NCBI RefSeq assembly: GCF_008035925.1
Contig: NZ_CP036264.1
Span: 6,233,641 to 6,297,640, forward strand
Reading direction: 5' to 3'
From: Stieleria maiorica
GTDB taxonomy: Bacteria; Planctomycetota; Planctomycetia; Pirellulales; Pirellulaceae
DNA length: 64,000 bases
This document shows, one piece after another, positions 18,418 to 28,523 of this stretch (positions are counted from its first letter, which is position 1; the number at the start of each line of letters is the position of its first letter). A program made the translations under genes and the position numbers. The notes below the pieces were generated by a model, which made no database searches, was not told where the DNA came from, and saw only the letters and a program-made list of their open reading frames with translations.

Positions 18418-19980
18418 ATGGCTGATACTCCGCTCGATCTGAGCCAGTTGGCACTCGACCGATCGCCCGATCGAGACGCGACGCCGACGAAGCCACGCCG
18501 CAAGCGTTGGTTGACGCGGTACGTGCTGCCGATCGGCATCCTGGCGGGGTTCATCGCCCTGTTGGTTGCCGCGGCGGGACGACAATTGCTGCCGCGTCCA
18601 TCGGTGACGGTGGTGCCGGTGGTCGTCAAGCGAGCGGAGACACAGCAAGCCGGAACGCCATTGTTTCAAGCTCCCGGTTGGATCGAACCGCGGCCCACGG
18701 CCATCAGCGTGGCCGCGCTCGCGCCCGGAGTGATCGAAGAATTGCTGGTGGTCGCCGGACAGCACGTTCAAAAGGACGAAGCGATCGCCAAACTGATCGC
18801 GATCGACGCCGAACTGGACGTCCAACAGGCCAAAAATCAGTTGGCGATTCGAGCGGGAGAGCTCAAGCGGGCGATCGCCGAACGCGACGCCGCCAGAATC
18901 CGGCTCGAAAACCCGGTGCACTTGCAGGTGCAGTCGGCCGATGCACAGAGCATGCTGGCCAAGGCACAAACGGAGCTGGCAAAGTTGCCGTTTCTGATCC
19001 AGGCCGCCGAGGCGAAGGTGGACTACGCGCGCAGCAGCATGGAGGGCAAGCGATCGGCCAAGGGCGCGATCTCCGGCCGAATCATCGACCGCGCCGAAAG
19101 CGATTATGCCGCGTCGGTAGCCAATCTGAAAGAACTCCGCGAGCGTCGACCCAACCTGCAACGCGAAGCCGACGCGCTCGCTGAGAAAGTCACCGCGCTG
19201 AAGCGACAACTGGAATTGCTGGTCGAAGAAACACGCCAGCTTCAGGAGGCCGAAGCGAAAGTGCAAGCGGCAGAAGCGTTGCGAGATGAAGCCGAATTGC
19301 AGGTGCGGCAGGCGGAACTGACGCTCCGTCGCACGGTCGTTCGTGCGCCGATGAAGGGGCGTGTGCTGCGTCTGGTCGCGGCACCGGGGACCCGTGTGAT
19401 GGGGCTCGATTCGTCCGGCGGTCACAGTTCCAGCACGGTGGTCGAAATGTATGACCCCGGTCGCTTGCAAGTGCGCGCCGATGTCCGTCTGGAGGATGTG
19501 CCGATGGTCACCCAGGGCCAGCCGGTGCAGATCGAAACGGCATCGTCGGCGGGCGTGATCGAAGGCCGCGTGTTGCAGACGACCAGTTCGGCGAATATCC
19601 AAAAGAACACGCTGGAAGTGAAGGTCGAGTTGATCCGGCCGCCGCCGACGGTCAGCCCGGAAATGCTGGTCACGGCGACCTTCTTGGCGCCGGCGATTGC
19701 GAATTCGAACCGTGAACCGACGGAAACCCAACGCCTGTTTGTGCCCCGCGAACTGGTTCAATCGACTCCATCGGGGGCAGCCGTGTGGGTCGTCGATGCC
19801 GACGAAATTGCGCGGCGACGCTCGCTGGAACTCGGCAGATCAATCGGTGATGGACTGGTCGAGATCAAGTCTGGATTGAAGCTGACCGACAAGCTGATCG
19901 CCAGTGACACCGCCGGATTGAAACAGGACAGCCCCGTTGAAGTCAGCGGCGACGATCAAACCTTAGGAATCGAAAAATGA
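18418..19980 (+). CDS. Periplasmic adaptor (membrane fusion protein), HlyD family
   Basis: A GTG at 18412 is possible, but the ATG at 18418 is taken. The protein has 520 residues. After a basic cytoplasmic start, one membrane helix (about 35-58) anchors the protein. It then shows the adaptor order: a beta strand with [26 protein letters not shown] (lipoyl/barrel-sandwich half), a long alpha hairpin (about 130-300, Ala/Glu/Leu-rich), the second lipoyl half ending [20 protein letters not shown], and beta-barrel segments to the C-terminus. It links the inner-membrane ABC part to the outer membrane. No outer-membrane channel gene is nearby. Its last codons overlap the ATPase start. Confidence 0.9.
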   Translation: MADTPLDLSQLALDRSPDRDATPTKPRRKRWLTRYVLPIGILAGFIALLVAAAGRQLLPRPSVTVVPVVVKRAETQQAGTPLFQAPGWIEPRPTAISVAALAPGVIEELLVVAGQHVQKDEAIAKLIAIDAELDVQQAKNQLAIRAGELKRAIAERDAARIRLENPVHLQVQSADAQSMLAKAQTELAKLPFLIQAAEAKVDYARSSMEGKRSAKGAISGRIIDRAESDYAASVANLKELRERRPNLQREADALAEKVTALKRQLELLVEETRQLQEAEAKVQAAEALRDEAELQVRQAELTLRRTVVRAPMKGRVLRLVAAPGTRVMGLDSSGGHSSSTVVEMYDPGRLQVRADVRLEDVPMVTQGQPVQIETASSAGVIEGRVLQTTSSANIQKNTLEVKVELIRPPPTVSPEMLVTATFLAPAIANSNREPTETQRLFVPRELVQSTPSGAAVWVVDADEIARRRSLELGRSIGDGLVEIKSGLKLTDKLIASDTAGLKQDSPVEVSGDDQTLGIEK

Positions 19981-20672
19981 CATTGGTCGAACTGCGTGGC
20001 GTCAGCAAAAGCTTTCGCAAAGGCGACGAAACGATCACACCACTGGACCACGTCGATTTGGACATCGCGCGGGGCGAATTCGTCTCGCTGATGGGGCCTA
20101 GCGGGACCGGCAAAAGTACGCTGTTGAATCTGGTCAGCGGCATCGATCGGCCCGATTCCGGCACCATCAATGTCGGCGGGACGGAGGTGACCACACTGTC
20201 GCGAAGCAAATTGGCCGACTGGCGCGCGGCGCATCTGGGCTACATCTTCCAGACCCACAATCTGATCCCCGTCCTGACCGCGTACGAAAACGTCGAGCTT
20301 CCAACGCTGTTGCTGAAACTGACCTCGTCAGAGCGCAGGAAACGCGTCGCACTGGCACTCGAGGCGGTCGGGTTAAGCGACCGCGCCGATCACTACCCGC
20401 GTCAACTTTCCGGCGGGCAGGAGCAACGCGTCGGTATTGCCCGGGCGATCGTCGCCCATCCTCAAGTCGTCGTCGCCGATGAACCGACCGGCAGCCTGGA
20501 CGCGGAAACCAGCGAGCAAGTGCAGGTTTTGCTGCAACGCCTGAACAAAGAACTCGAGATCACCCTGTTGATGGTCACCCACGATAGCGACGTGGCCTCG
20601 ATCGCAACTCGCCAATTGGTGCTCGATCACGGGAAGTTCTTGGATTGCAATTCGGGTGCGGGAATAAGGTAA
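19977..20672 (+). CDS. ABC transporter ATP-binding protein, LolD/MacB type
   Basis: The protein has 231 residues, the usual size for LolD-type ATPases. It starts inside the adaptor stop codon (ATGA overlap), indicating translational coupling. All nucleotide-binding motifs are present: Walker [10 protein letters not shown] (about 41-49), Q-loop [19 protein letters not shown] signature [14 protein letters not shown] (about 144), Walker [13 protein letters not shown] and the switch His in LLMVTHDSD. It would power the two FtsX-type permeases encoded on either side. Its stop codon lies within the left arm of an inverted repeat (20667-20680) that may attenuate or terminate transcription before the second permease. 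Confidence 0.93.
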   Translation: MTLVELRGVSKSFRKGDETITPLDHVDLDIARGEFVSLMGPSGTGKSTLLNLVSGIDRPDSGTINVGGTEVTTLSRSKLADWRAAHLGYIFQTHNLIPVLTAYENVELPTLLLKLTSSERRKRVALALEAVGLSDRADHYPRQLSGGQEQRVGIARAIVAHPQVVVADEPTGSLDAETSEQVQVLLQRLNKELEITLLMVTHDSDVASIATRQLVLDHGKFLDCNSGAGIR

Positions 20673-20839
20673 GAAGATTTCGGAGGTAAGAAAATGACAA
20701 GACACTCCATCAATTGGATCTGACCAAATCTTCTTACCTCCAAAATTTTCCTACCTCCCCACGCAACCACGGTGTCCTAGCAAGTCGGTAGGAATCATCG
20801 AGGGACGGATGGCAGAATGATTCGGGGCAGAATGATGGG
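20667..20839. repeat. Inverted-repeat arms plus dispersed repeat, also present at 59.3 kb
   Basis: AGGTAAGAAGATTT (20667-20680) is the exact reverse complement of the sequence at 20726-20739. A second pair, GGAGGTAAGAAAAT (20682-20695) and the complement near 20743-20756, differs at one base. A further module at 20807-20837 contains GGCAGAATGATTCGGGGCAG. The right arm and this second module recur, in the same order, at 59335-59427. The left arm overlaps the stop codon of the ATPase gene. It looks like a small non-coding dispersed element, and could also form a transcript-end hairpin. Confidence 0.6.
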
Positions 20840-20927
20840 TTGCGCGATCAGCTGTCGCTGATCGGATGATCTTAAGAGGCGAAGGAACCCGATCCGGAAA
20901 AAGTTCCCAACTGAAAGACGCGTATCA

Positions 20928-22061
20928 ATGACCAGCTACGTTTTGAAAACCCTTTGGCGTCACCGCACGCGAACGCTGTTGACCTTGACCGGTGCCGCGG
21001 TGGCGATGTTCGTGTTTTGCTTTGTCGGATCGGTCCAGCAAGGCTTGCACCGATTGACCACCGGGGCGGACGCGGATCGCAGTTTGATCGTGTTTCAAGA
21101 AAGCCGGTTCTGTCCGACCAGCAGCCGGCTGCCGGAGGACTACGCACGTCGGATCAAGGATGTTCCCGGCGTGCGGGAGGTGATGCCGATCCAGGTCTGG
21201 ACGAACAACTGCCGTGCCAGCTTGGACATCGTCGTCTTCAACGGGGCCGATCCGGATCAAATCCGTCGCACCCGTCCGATCGAACTGACGAGCGGCGATT
21301 GGCAGACATTTTCATCACGGCGAGATGCGGCGATCGTCGGTCGCAATGTCGCACGCCGGCGTGGTCTGAAGACGGGAGATCAGTTTTCGATCGGAGAGAT
21401 TTCCGTGCAGGTCACCGGCATCTTTGAATCAACCGTCCCGGCGGAAGAGAATCTGATCTACACCAGTTTGGCCTTTTTGCAATACACGCGCGGATTGGAC
21501 GCGGCGGGTTTGGTCACGCAACACGAGGTGCTGTTGACCGACGATGCCGATCCGGATCGTGTCGCCGCGGAGATCGATGCCGAATTGCGGTCCGGTTCGG
21601 TCGCGACGCGGACGCGGCGTAAAGGGGCGTTCCAGGCCAACACGCTCTCGGATCTGGTGGACTTGATCGGGTTCGCCCATTGGCTCGGCTATGCCTGTGT
21701 CGCGTTGGTCCTGTCGCTCGTCGCCACGACCACGGTGATGAGTGTCCAGGACCGGATCAAGGAGTACGCGGTGTTGCAGACGATCGGCGTACGGCCGATG
21801 CGGGCATTGCGGTTGGTGTTGGCCGAAAGCACGCTGCTGTGCGTGCTGGGTGGTTCCGGCGGGACGCTGCTGGCGCTGGCGGTTCTGGGGGCCGGAGGAT
21901 TCGCAATCGGTGCCGAAGGTGCGACGATTTCCTTCCAGCCGTCACTCGGGTTGGCCATCAACGGCATCCTGGTTTCGCTGGTCGTGGGTCTGGCCGCGGG
22001 AATCACGCCGGCGGTCCAGGCCGCCAGCGTTCCGATCGTCGCCGCGCTGCGGCAGACATAG
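20928..22061 (+). CDS. ABC transporter permease, FtsX/MacB type (second)
   Basis: The protein has 377 residues with the same layout as the first permease: a helix near 15-35 ([19 protein letters not shown]), a periplasmic domain with [20 protein letters not shown] (about 40-245), and three C-terminal helices near 255-280, 300-325 and 345-370. The coupling loop reads [20 protein letters not shown]. It is separated from the ATPase gene by 255 bases containing repeats, but its orientation and type place it in the same export system. Together with the first permease it would form the membrane part of a tripartite MacAB-like or DevBCA-like exporter. Confidence 0.88.
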   Translation: MTSYVLKTLWRHRTRTLLTLTGAAVAMFVFCFVGSVQQGLHRLTTGADADRSLIVFQESRFCPTSSRLPEDYARRIKDVPGVREVMPIQVWTNNCRASLDIVVFNGADPDQIRRTRPIELTSGDWQTFSSRRDAAIVGRNVARRRGLKTGDQFSIGEISVQVTGIFESTVPAEENLIYTSLAFLQYTRGLDAAGLVTQHEVLLTDDADPDRVAAEIDAELRSGSVATRTRRKGAFQANTLSDLVDLIGFAHWLGYACVALVLSLVATTTVMSVQDRIKEYAVLQTIGVRPMRALRLVLAESTLLCVLGGSGGTLLALAVLGAGGFAIGAEGATISFQPSLGLAINGILVSLVVGLAAGITPAVQAASVPIVAALRQT

Positions 22062-22365
22062 GATTCCGCCACAGCCCGGTTATTGCGTCGCGGACGAGGC
22101 GACGAGTCCATTCGTCTTGCGAACGGCGATCTTCTGATGTCTCGTTCGCGTGCTCCGCCTGGGAACGGGGATTCCCCGAGGCTCCGCCTCGGGGCACATG
22201 ACTCAGGCAGGGCAGGTTTCGCCTTGACTGGGGCCATATTCGATCAAACGCAGCAAATGACGCGTCATACAGCAACACGCCGCGACACGCGGGGCTATAC
22301 ATAGGATCCACCAGCTTCTCCGCTTTTGAATTGACAATCCAACGCCACCATGGAACCGTTCAACG
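22062..22365. other. Intergenic stretch with a perfect hairpin
   Basis: These 304 bases follow the export operon. A perfect inverted repeat with a 9-base stem and 3-base loop (CCCCGAGGC, TCC, GCCTCGGGG) lies at 22174-22194, preceded by a related CTCCGCCTGGGAACG stretch. No T-run follows, so it may be a REP-like sequence or a Rho-assisted terminator. No gene was accepted here. Confidence 0.5.
22174..22194. repeat. Perfect G+C-rich hairpin (REP-like or terminator)
   Basis: The 21-base palindrome has a 9-base-pair stem of C/G/A and loop TCC, about 113 bases after the stop of the second permease. There is no poly-T tail. It is a plausible transcript-stabilising or termination structure for the export operon. 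Confidence 0.5.
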
Positions 22366-23727
22366 ATGCTTCGATGTTGCCTTCTGTTTTCGACACTCCT
22401 GCTTCTGATTGCCGTTCCCACCCAAGCCGACGAGGGATGGCACGCGGGCATCGCGAAGCGGAACATCACACCCGGCGAATCGATGTGGATGGCCGGTTAC
22501 GGCAATCGCGATCATCCGTCGGAAGGCAAATTGACAGACCTGTGGGCCAAAGCACTTGTGTTGCGTGATGCCGCGGGAAAACAAGCCGTCCTGATCACGT
22601 TGGACTTGGTCGGAATCGACCGAGACCTTGCGACCGAGATCACCGATCAGATCCAAGACAAGCACAAACTCGATCGATCGCAAATTGCCATCTGTTGCTC
22701 GCACACGCACACCGGCCCGGCCCTGAAGAACAACCTCGCTCCGCTGCACTATCTGATCCTGGATTCAGATCAACAGCAGAAGATCGAATCCTACCAGCAG
22801 CATTTACAGATAAACGTTATTGAAGCGGTCGACAGCGCGTTTGCCGATCAACAACCGGCCAAACTTTTCTGGGGCAACGGCACGGCAACGTTTGCCACAA
22901 ATCGTCGTGAGAATCGGCCCGAAGGCAACGTCCCGCAGTGGCGCCGAGAGGGAATGCTGAAAGGCCCGGTGGATCACGACGTTCCGGTTCTGGCGGTGCG
23001 TGACTCGCAAGACCAACTGGTCGGTGTCGTCTTCGGGTACGCGTGTCACGCGACGGTGTTGGGCGTCTACTCCTGGTCGGGCGATTACCCCGGTTATGCC
23101 TGTGCGGAGTTAGAAGAATCGCATCCCGACGCGATCGCGATGTTCTGGGCAGGCTGTGGTGCCGACCAAAATCCGCTTCCGCGGCGAACCGTTGAACTTG
23201 CCAAACACTACGGACAGCGGTTGGCGTCCGCGGTCGATACGGTGCTGATGACCGTCCAAATGCAGGCCGTCGCCCCAACCTTGACGACCCGATTTCGCGA
23301 GATCGACCTGCCATTGGGAACGCTGCCCTCGCGAGACCAGATCGAAACGAATTCGAGGTCGACCAACAAATGGGAGGTCGCCCGTGCAACGATGTTGCTC
23401 GATCAACTCGATCGTGGCGAGGCACTTTCGCAAACCTATCCGTACGCCATCGGGAGCTGGGAATTGGGCGACCAAGTCGACATGGTCTTTCTCGGCGGCG
23501 AAGTCGTCGTCGACTATGCGCTGCGTTTGAAGAGCGAATTGAGGGGGACACAGTCTTGGATCGCCGGCTACGCCAACGACGTGATGGCCTACATCCCCTC
23601 CCGGCGGGTGTTGCGTGAGGGCGGCTACGAAGGCGGCACATCGATGGTCTACTACGGACTGCCTGCCCACTGGTCCCCCGAAGTCGAACAGCACATCGTG
23701 GATGAAGTGCACCGACAACTGGACTGA
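22366..23727 (+). CDS. Secreted neutral/alkaline ceramidase-like hydrolase
   Basis: The protein has 453 residues, with a signal peptide (MLRCCLLFSTLLLLIAVPTQA). The start of the mature part, GWHAGIAKRNITPGESMWMAGYG, and the metal-site region CCSHTHTGP (His 113 and 115) match the N-terminal catalytic domain of neutral/alkaline non-lysosomal ceramidases. FGYACHATVLG and MFWAGCGADQNP fit later conserved blocks. It is shorter than true neutral ceramidases and lacks the C-terminal Ig-like domain, as in many planctomycete homologues. Its natural substrate is therefore uncertain and may be an amide or ester other than ceramide. Confidence 0.8.
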   Translation: MLRCCLLFSTLLLLIAVPTQADEGWHAGIAKRNITPGESMWMAGYGNRDHPSEGKLTDLWAKALVLRDAAGKQAVLITLDLVGIDRDLATEITDQIQDKHKLDRSQIAICCSHTHTGPALKNNLAPLHYLILDSDQQQKIESYQQHLQINVIEAVDSAFADQQPAKLFWGNGTATFATNRRENRPEGNVPQWRREGMLKGPVDHDVPVLAVRDSQDQLVGVVFGYACHATVLGVYSWSGDYPGYACAELEESHPDAIAMFWAGCGADQNPLPRRTVELAKHYGQRLASAVDTVLMTVQMQAVAPTLTTRFREIDLPLGTLPSRDQIETNSRSTNKWEVARATMLLDQLDRGEALSQTYPYAIGSWELGDQVDMVFLGGEVVVDYALRLKSELRGTQSWIAGYANDVMAYIPSRRVLREGGYEGGTSMVYYGLPAHWSPEVEQHIVDEVHRQLD

Positions 23728-23827
23728 ATCAAAGTACAATCGTCACCACGCACACCCGGATGACGGAATCGAAAATCGTGCCGAGGCTGTTGCGCGAAAT
23801 GTCTTCCGAAGGAAAAGGTTTTCACCG

Positions 23828-25036
23828 ATGAGAATGCGAACGATTGTCCTCGTCACGCTCTGCCTGTTGCTGGTGGATCAACTTGCGGCCAAAGACCCCT
23901 TGAAAATCTTCGTGCTTGCCGGCCAGTCGAACATGCAGGGGCACGCCCAGATCACCACGTTTGACCACGTCGGCATGGATCCGGCGACGGCGCCGATTTT
24001 GGCCGAGATGCGTGATGCGGACGGATCGCCGCGAGAGTGTGATCAAGTCTGGATTTCCTCGATCGGCAACGACGGCACCGAGCAAGAGCATCACGGTCGA
24101 TTGACCGTCGGCTACGGGGCGCATGGTCGTGGGACAAAGATCGGCCCCGAGTTCACGTTCGGGATCTACATGCACAAGCAACTCGATGAACCGATTCTGA
24201 TCATCAAAACGGCGTGGGGCGGCAAATCATTGCACACCGATTTTCGTCCTCCCGGCGCCGGCCCCTACAAGTTCAGCGAACAGCAACTGGCCAACCTTGA
24301 AAAACAGGGCAAAGACGTCGAGCAGATCAAGGCGGACCGTGTGCAGGCGACCGGGCTCTACTACCGGCTAATGATCGATCATGTGAACAAAGTCGTCGGC
24401 GACCTGAAGCGTGTCTATCCCGACTACGACCCCGATGCGGGTTACGAGATCGCCGGCTTTGTTTGGTTCCAGGGATGGAACGACATGGTCGCCCGAGACG
24501 TGTATCCCAACCGTGACAAACCCGGCGGGTACGACCTTTATTCCCGACTGCTGGCGCAATTTATTCGCGACGTTCGCAACGATCTGTCCACGCCGAACTT
24601 GCCATTTGTGATCGGCGTCATGGGGGTCGGAGGCCCGGTCGATCAATACGGTCCGTCACAACAACGTTACAAAAGCACCCACGACGGTTTTCGAAAGGCG
24701 ATGGCCGCGCCGGCGTCGATGCCCGAATTCCAAGGGACTGTTGCGGCCGTCCTGACCGAAAACTATTGGGACGCCGAGTTGGAAGAGCTAAAGCAGCGCG
24801 GCGGCAAGATCAAAGCCAAGTCTCAGGAACTCAATAAGGACACGAGCCTCAGTCGCCAGCAGCGTGAGGAGGCTCTGGCCAAGTTCCGCGCCGAACTGTA
24901 CACGCCACGCGAGCTGGAAGTCTTGAAAGGCAGTTCCAATGCGGCGTACCACTACAACGGGTCGGCAAAGATCATGGCTCAGATCGGCAAAGGGTTCGCC
25001 GAGGCGATGGCGGATCTGAGCCGACCCTCCAACTGA
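23828..25036 (+). CDS. Secreted SASA-type carbohydrate esterase
   Basis: The frame opens at 23615 inside the previous gene, but the ATG at 23828 begins a signal peptide (MRMRTIVLVTLCLLLVDQLAA) and follows GAAGGAAAAGG. The protein has 402 residues. IFVLAGQSNMQGH holds the SGNH block I Ser (residue 34) of the SASA family (sialate O-acetylesterase-like, carbohydrate esterase family 6-like). IIKTAWGGKSLHTDF and FVWFQGWNDMV are further family blocks, and a C-terminal Asp/His segment includes STHDGFRKAM. It would remove acetyl groups from sugars outside the cytoplasm. It lies 100 bases after the ceramidase-like gene on the same strand. Confidence 0.82.
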   Translation: MRMRTIVLVTLCLLLVDQLAAKDPLKIFVLAGQSNMQGHAQITTFDHVGMDPATAPILAEMRDADGSPRECDQVWISSIGNDGTEQEHHGRLTVGYGAHGRGTKIGPEFTFGIYMHKQLDEPILIIKTAWGGKSLHTDFRPPGAGPYKFSEQQLANLEKQGKDVEQIKADRVQATGLYYRLMIDHVNKVVGDLKRVYPDYDPDAGYEIAGFVWFQGWNDMVARDVYPNRDKPGGYDLYSRLLAQFIRDVRNDLSTPNLPFVIGVMGVGGPVDQYGPSQQRYKSTHDGFRKAMAAPASMPEFQGTVAAVLTENYWDAELEELKQRGGKIKAKSQELNKDTSLSRQQREEALAKFRAELYTPRELEVLKGSSNAAYHYNGSAKIMAQIGKGFAEAMADLSRPSN

Positions 25037-25042
25037 CGGCGG

Positions 25043-28000
25043 CTATCGCAATCGCCAACGCACGCTGCTGCGCAACCCGTCGGATTCGAATTGCATGTTC
25101 AACTGGATCGAATCGATCCGGTTCATTAGCCCGAACGGCTTGTCCGGGGCGAATGCAGGTTGGCGTTGTCGAGTCGGTTCGCCGTAGTGGTCGCTGACCA
25201 TCCGATAATCCGTCCAACGCCACCGATCGCCATCCAGTTGCCGGGGATAAAAACCGTACAACCGCTGGTGTTCGGCTGCCGCCTGGTCCACGCTTTTCGA
25301 CCCGCTGAGCATGAAGGGATACAACCGTCCCAGCCCCGACATGACGGCCCGGCGATTGGCATCCGATGCGGCGGCGAACAGCCCGGGAAGTTGTTCTTTG
25401 CACGCCGAGGGCGACGCCTGCAACATCGCAGCATTCAGATCTGCCGGGGCGACGCTGACCACGCGATCGCCGCTGGACCAGGGGATGTTGCGAATCACCA
25501 GGTACTTGTCGACCACCTCGACACCGTAACGCAGTTTGACGACGCCAAACACATCCATCGTCCAAACCCATTCGTCTCGATCCCCCACCTGATAGAACGA
25601 GACGTTGAAATCGCGGTCGCGGCGTTGGCGTGGCATCCCCGCCAGGGCGGCTTGACGCAGGTATTGTGACGTCCGCTCGGGCGATTCCGTCTCGACCATG
25701 ATGCTGCAGGGACGCGTCAACATGGAAAGTGCGACAGGAATCATCAACATCTCGTTGCCGCCGCCTCGCAAGACGTTGCCGCCGAAAGCGCCGAAGACGT
25801 CACCGCTTCCGATGGCGATGATCGGATCGGCATCAAAGACGGCGACGTGAACGCTGGGGCCGAGATCGTCCAGCATCGCGGGGCTGGCTCCGGAGTAGCG
25901 TGTGAAGAACTCCGAGAAATTGCCCGCCACCACCTGCCATGCCATGTCCTTCAAATTCGCCGAAAACTGCACGACCGGAGTCGGTTCGACGATCGGGACC
26001 GACAACGTCGTCTGGTCATCTTGATGCGCCAGAAACGTTTTCAACGTGTTGTAGATCGAGTTGTCCACCAACGGCAGGATGAACGTCGACAACTCCAACT
26101 GGTCGCTGCCGACGTCATCCAGTCGGATTGCGATCGGGTCAAAAAAACGCCGCCAATACCTGGAGTAGTTCTCGACATAGCGGCGGTAGGCTTCCGCTTC
26201 GGCCGGCGTCACTCGATCCAAGGGGACTTCGGGCAAAGTCCGCATGCGAGGCAACGTGTCGTAGTGATGGCTTCGGACCAGGCCGCTGGCGTCGATCGAC
26301 ATCCCCTCGCTCTGCCAGCCTTGTGGGAGATGCCCGCTGCGAATCAAATCCGATGCCGAATCGGAACCGGGATACCCGTCCAACCGAGCAAGCATTGCCT
26401 GGGCCGTCATCACTTCCATCTTGGCTTTGGCCAGCACCCGGCGCCGCTGACCGATCTTCGTTCGCGGGCCCACGAGCTTGCGCACAAACCCATCTGACAG
26501 GTACGCATACACGCGGGTGTCTTCGTTGACCGGCAACTGCGTCAGCATGTATCGAAACTCGGCGCTCTCGCCCAGACTGCCGCTCCCTTGCCCGTCGTGC
26601 AGATCGATGGCCTGCTGAAGCTCTCCGCGATGGGTGCTGGCGAACAACAAATCATCGCGCAGGGCCAGGTAAGCGGGGCCACCGGACACGGTCGGCAATT
26701 CCAAGACGGACTCGGTCCCCAGGTCCGACGCACCGAGCATGCCCAGCAGTTGACGCAGCAGTTGCGGCTGTCTCAACCGTGCCACAATCGTCACATCCGT
26801 GCCGTCGATGAAGAACAGATCGGGGGTGAACAAGGCCAGTTCGCTGGTCAGCCCGCTGGTCAACACGGCATCCACCCAATCGCGTGTCATCCCCAACCGG
26901 GCCAGGTAGCGCGACTGCAGGTTGTACTGAAGGCAATTGCCTGTCAGTGCGGTCCCCATGCTGGCGATGAACGGCGCGCCGGTGTCCAGCAAGGCCGGGA
27001 TCGATTCCGGTTTGCCGACATAAACGAAGAAACGATCCGGGGGGACACACCCGGCGATTTCCAGGCGGCCGCCCTCCCGGCCGCCCAACATTTCCTCGAA
27101 CGGGTGCGATTTGACCTCTACCCCGGACAACGAATCGATGTCGATCGTCGCCGACTGCAGCTCGGAATCGATCGCCCGCAAATCTTGCAATTGCAGCGTT
27201 TCTTCGACCGCCGCGCGACCTCCCAGGACCGAGAACATGGACAGGCTGCGCCGCGGATTGGGGTCCGGTGGGGGCGCTTTTCCGGCCAAGTCCCAGACCT
27301 TCAGCACGCCCCCGTCGGCCGCCAATGAGTACGGCCCCCAGGCGAATCGTCTGGCATCGGTGATCGTGTCGCGAAGCGTTCGGTAGGGCACGTCCGATCC
27401 GTCCGCCGCGTTCCACCGAATCGTCCGCTCTTGATCGAGCACATGGTTTTCGGCCTGCAATTCGAGCGAACCGCTGAATGGTTGTTCGCGCACCATCACC
27501 AACCGATACTCGAGGTTGGGTTCGTCGTCGCCGGTCGGCTGGGCGTTCGGTTGCGTGACGATCGGGCGAATCGTCACCCGCTGCGATTGAGACAATTGAC
27601 TGTCGATGTCGACACGCTGACAATCGCCGTCGGTGTACAGCACCCAGTGTTTTCCGTCGTCGATAAAGGGGCGGAGCTCAAACGCCAAAACCTCGCGGTC
27701 TTTCTTGGGAACCGTCCAGCGAGCTTTCGTGTCCGGTGTTGCACCGCCCTGGACCGCCGTTCCATCGTCGCGACGTGTGGTTCGATTGGGCGGGGCGAAC
27801 CGAAATCGCACGTCGGGAATCAGATGAATGAACGGGCCTTCGATCGGTCGGGTGTCGACGAAGTCGCGCCAACGGTTGAGCTGCCAACTGGCACTGTCCC
27901 AACGCTCGGCGACATACCCCCAGCGTTTTTCTTGGGCCAAGTCGGAGATCGCTTTCGGACCCACGCCCTGCCTTTCTTGCGCGAATTGACGACACGCCTC

Positions 28001-28342
28001 GAATCCCATTTGCACCTGCCAACGACCGTATTGGATTTGGCGCTCTTCCAATGCCGCATACATCCGTTTGCCCAGCTGCCGCAGTCGCGATGGTTCGGTC
28101 GGCATCAGATACAGTTCTCGGGCGGAATCCTGCGACTGGGGCGCACGGATTCTCCACAACCCATCGGCGGGCAACGCGACGGTTGCGACATAGGCGTGCA
28201 GCGGACCCTCGGCGATGGGGCTGTGTGACGTCTCGCCGACAACGGTTTCCGCACGGACGCAAACGACCAGACACGGCAACGAAATCAGGCACGCCAGCCA
28301 TCGAGATCCGATCGGCCGGGACTTGAGTGATGAAAGACACAT
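25043..28342 (-). CDS. Large secreted protein of unknown function
   Basis: The protein has 1099 residues, with a signal peptide (about 1-31, RWLACLISLPCLVVCVRA). The mature protein has no domain that I recognise. Visible elements are an N-terminal helical/basic segment with RQLGKRMYAALEERQIQY, a beta-rich part to about 400, then LDTGAPFIASMGTALTG and repeated ELALFTPDLFFIDGTDV/EDTRVYAYLSDGFVRKLV segments. The C-terminal third has PSVHVAVFDADPIIAIG. The pattern of alternating beta segments is typical of large periplasmic or surface planctomycete proteins. It is convergent with the SASA gene (6 bases between stops) and has a minus-strand FKBP gene upstream. Confidence 0.6.
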   Translation of the reverse strand: MCLSSLKSRPIGSRWLACLISLPCLVVCVRAETVVGETSHSPIAEGPLHAYVATVALPADGLWRIRAPQSQDSARELYLMPTEPSRLRQLGKRMYAALEERQIQYGRWQVQMGFEACRQFAQERQGVGPKAISDLAQEKRWGYVAERWDSASWQLNRWRDFVDTRPIEGPFIHLIPDVRFRFAPPNRTTRRDDGTAVQGGATPDTKARWTVPKKDREVLAFELRPFIDDGKHWVLYTDGDCQRVDIDSQLSQSQRVTIRPIVTQPNAQPTGDDEPNLEYRLVMVREQPFSGSLELQAENHVLDQERTIRWNAADGSDVPYRTLRDTITDARRFAWGPYSLAADGGVLKVWDLAGKAPPPDPNPRRSLSMFSVLGGRAAVEETLQLQDLRAIDSELQSATIDIDSLSGVEVKSHPFEEMLGGREGGRLEIAGCVPPDRFFVYVGKPESIPALLDTGAPFIASMGTALTGNCLQYNLQSRYLARLGMTRDWVDAVLTSGLTSELALFTPDLFFIDGTDVTIVARLRQPQLLRQLLGMLGASDLGTESVLELPTVSGGPAYLALRDDLLFASTHRGELQQAIDLHDGQGSGSLGESAEFRYMLTQLPVNEDTRVYAYLSDGFVRKLVGPRTKIGQRRRVLAKAKMEVMTAQAMLARLDGYPGSDSASDLIRSGHLPQGWQSEGMSIDASGLVRSHHYDTLPRMRTLPEVPLDRVTPAEAEAYRRYVENYSRYWRRFFDPIAIRLDDVGSDQLELSTFILPLVDNSIYNTLKTFLAHQDDQTTLSVPIVEPTPVVQFSANLKDMAWQVVAGNFSEFFTRYSGASPAMLDDLGPSVHVAVFDADPIIAIGSGDVFGAFGGNVLRGGGNEMLMIPVALSMLTRPCSIMVETESPERTSQYLRQAALAGMPRQRRDRDFNVSFYQVGDRDEWVWTMDVFGVVKLRYGVEVVDKYLVIRNIPWSSGDRVVSVAPADLNAAMLQASPSACKEQLPGLFAAASDANRRAVMSGLGRLYPFMLSGSKSVDQAAAEHQRLYGFYPRQLDGDRWRWTDYRMVSDHYGEPTRQRQPAFAPDKPFGLMNRIDSIQLNMQFESDGLRSSVRWRLR

Positions 28343-28523
28343 GACGGGCGATCCCTGGGATGTGATGCCGATCGGCTTGCGCTCCGGCGTCCAATGCCCA
28401 GATTCCCAATCCCGACCGAGACATCAAGAAAACAAAGCTTCGCGACAGTTCAGCCTAAGGCATCGGAGAGCCCCTGGCGAACGGTTCGACGCGCGAAATT
28501 TTTGCCTTTCCCCGATCAGAAAC

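Noticed and set aside
26588..27328. 246-residue plus-strand open frame
   Set aside because: It is opposite the large secreted protein gene and has shadow composition (His/Arg/Gln-rich).
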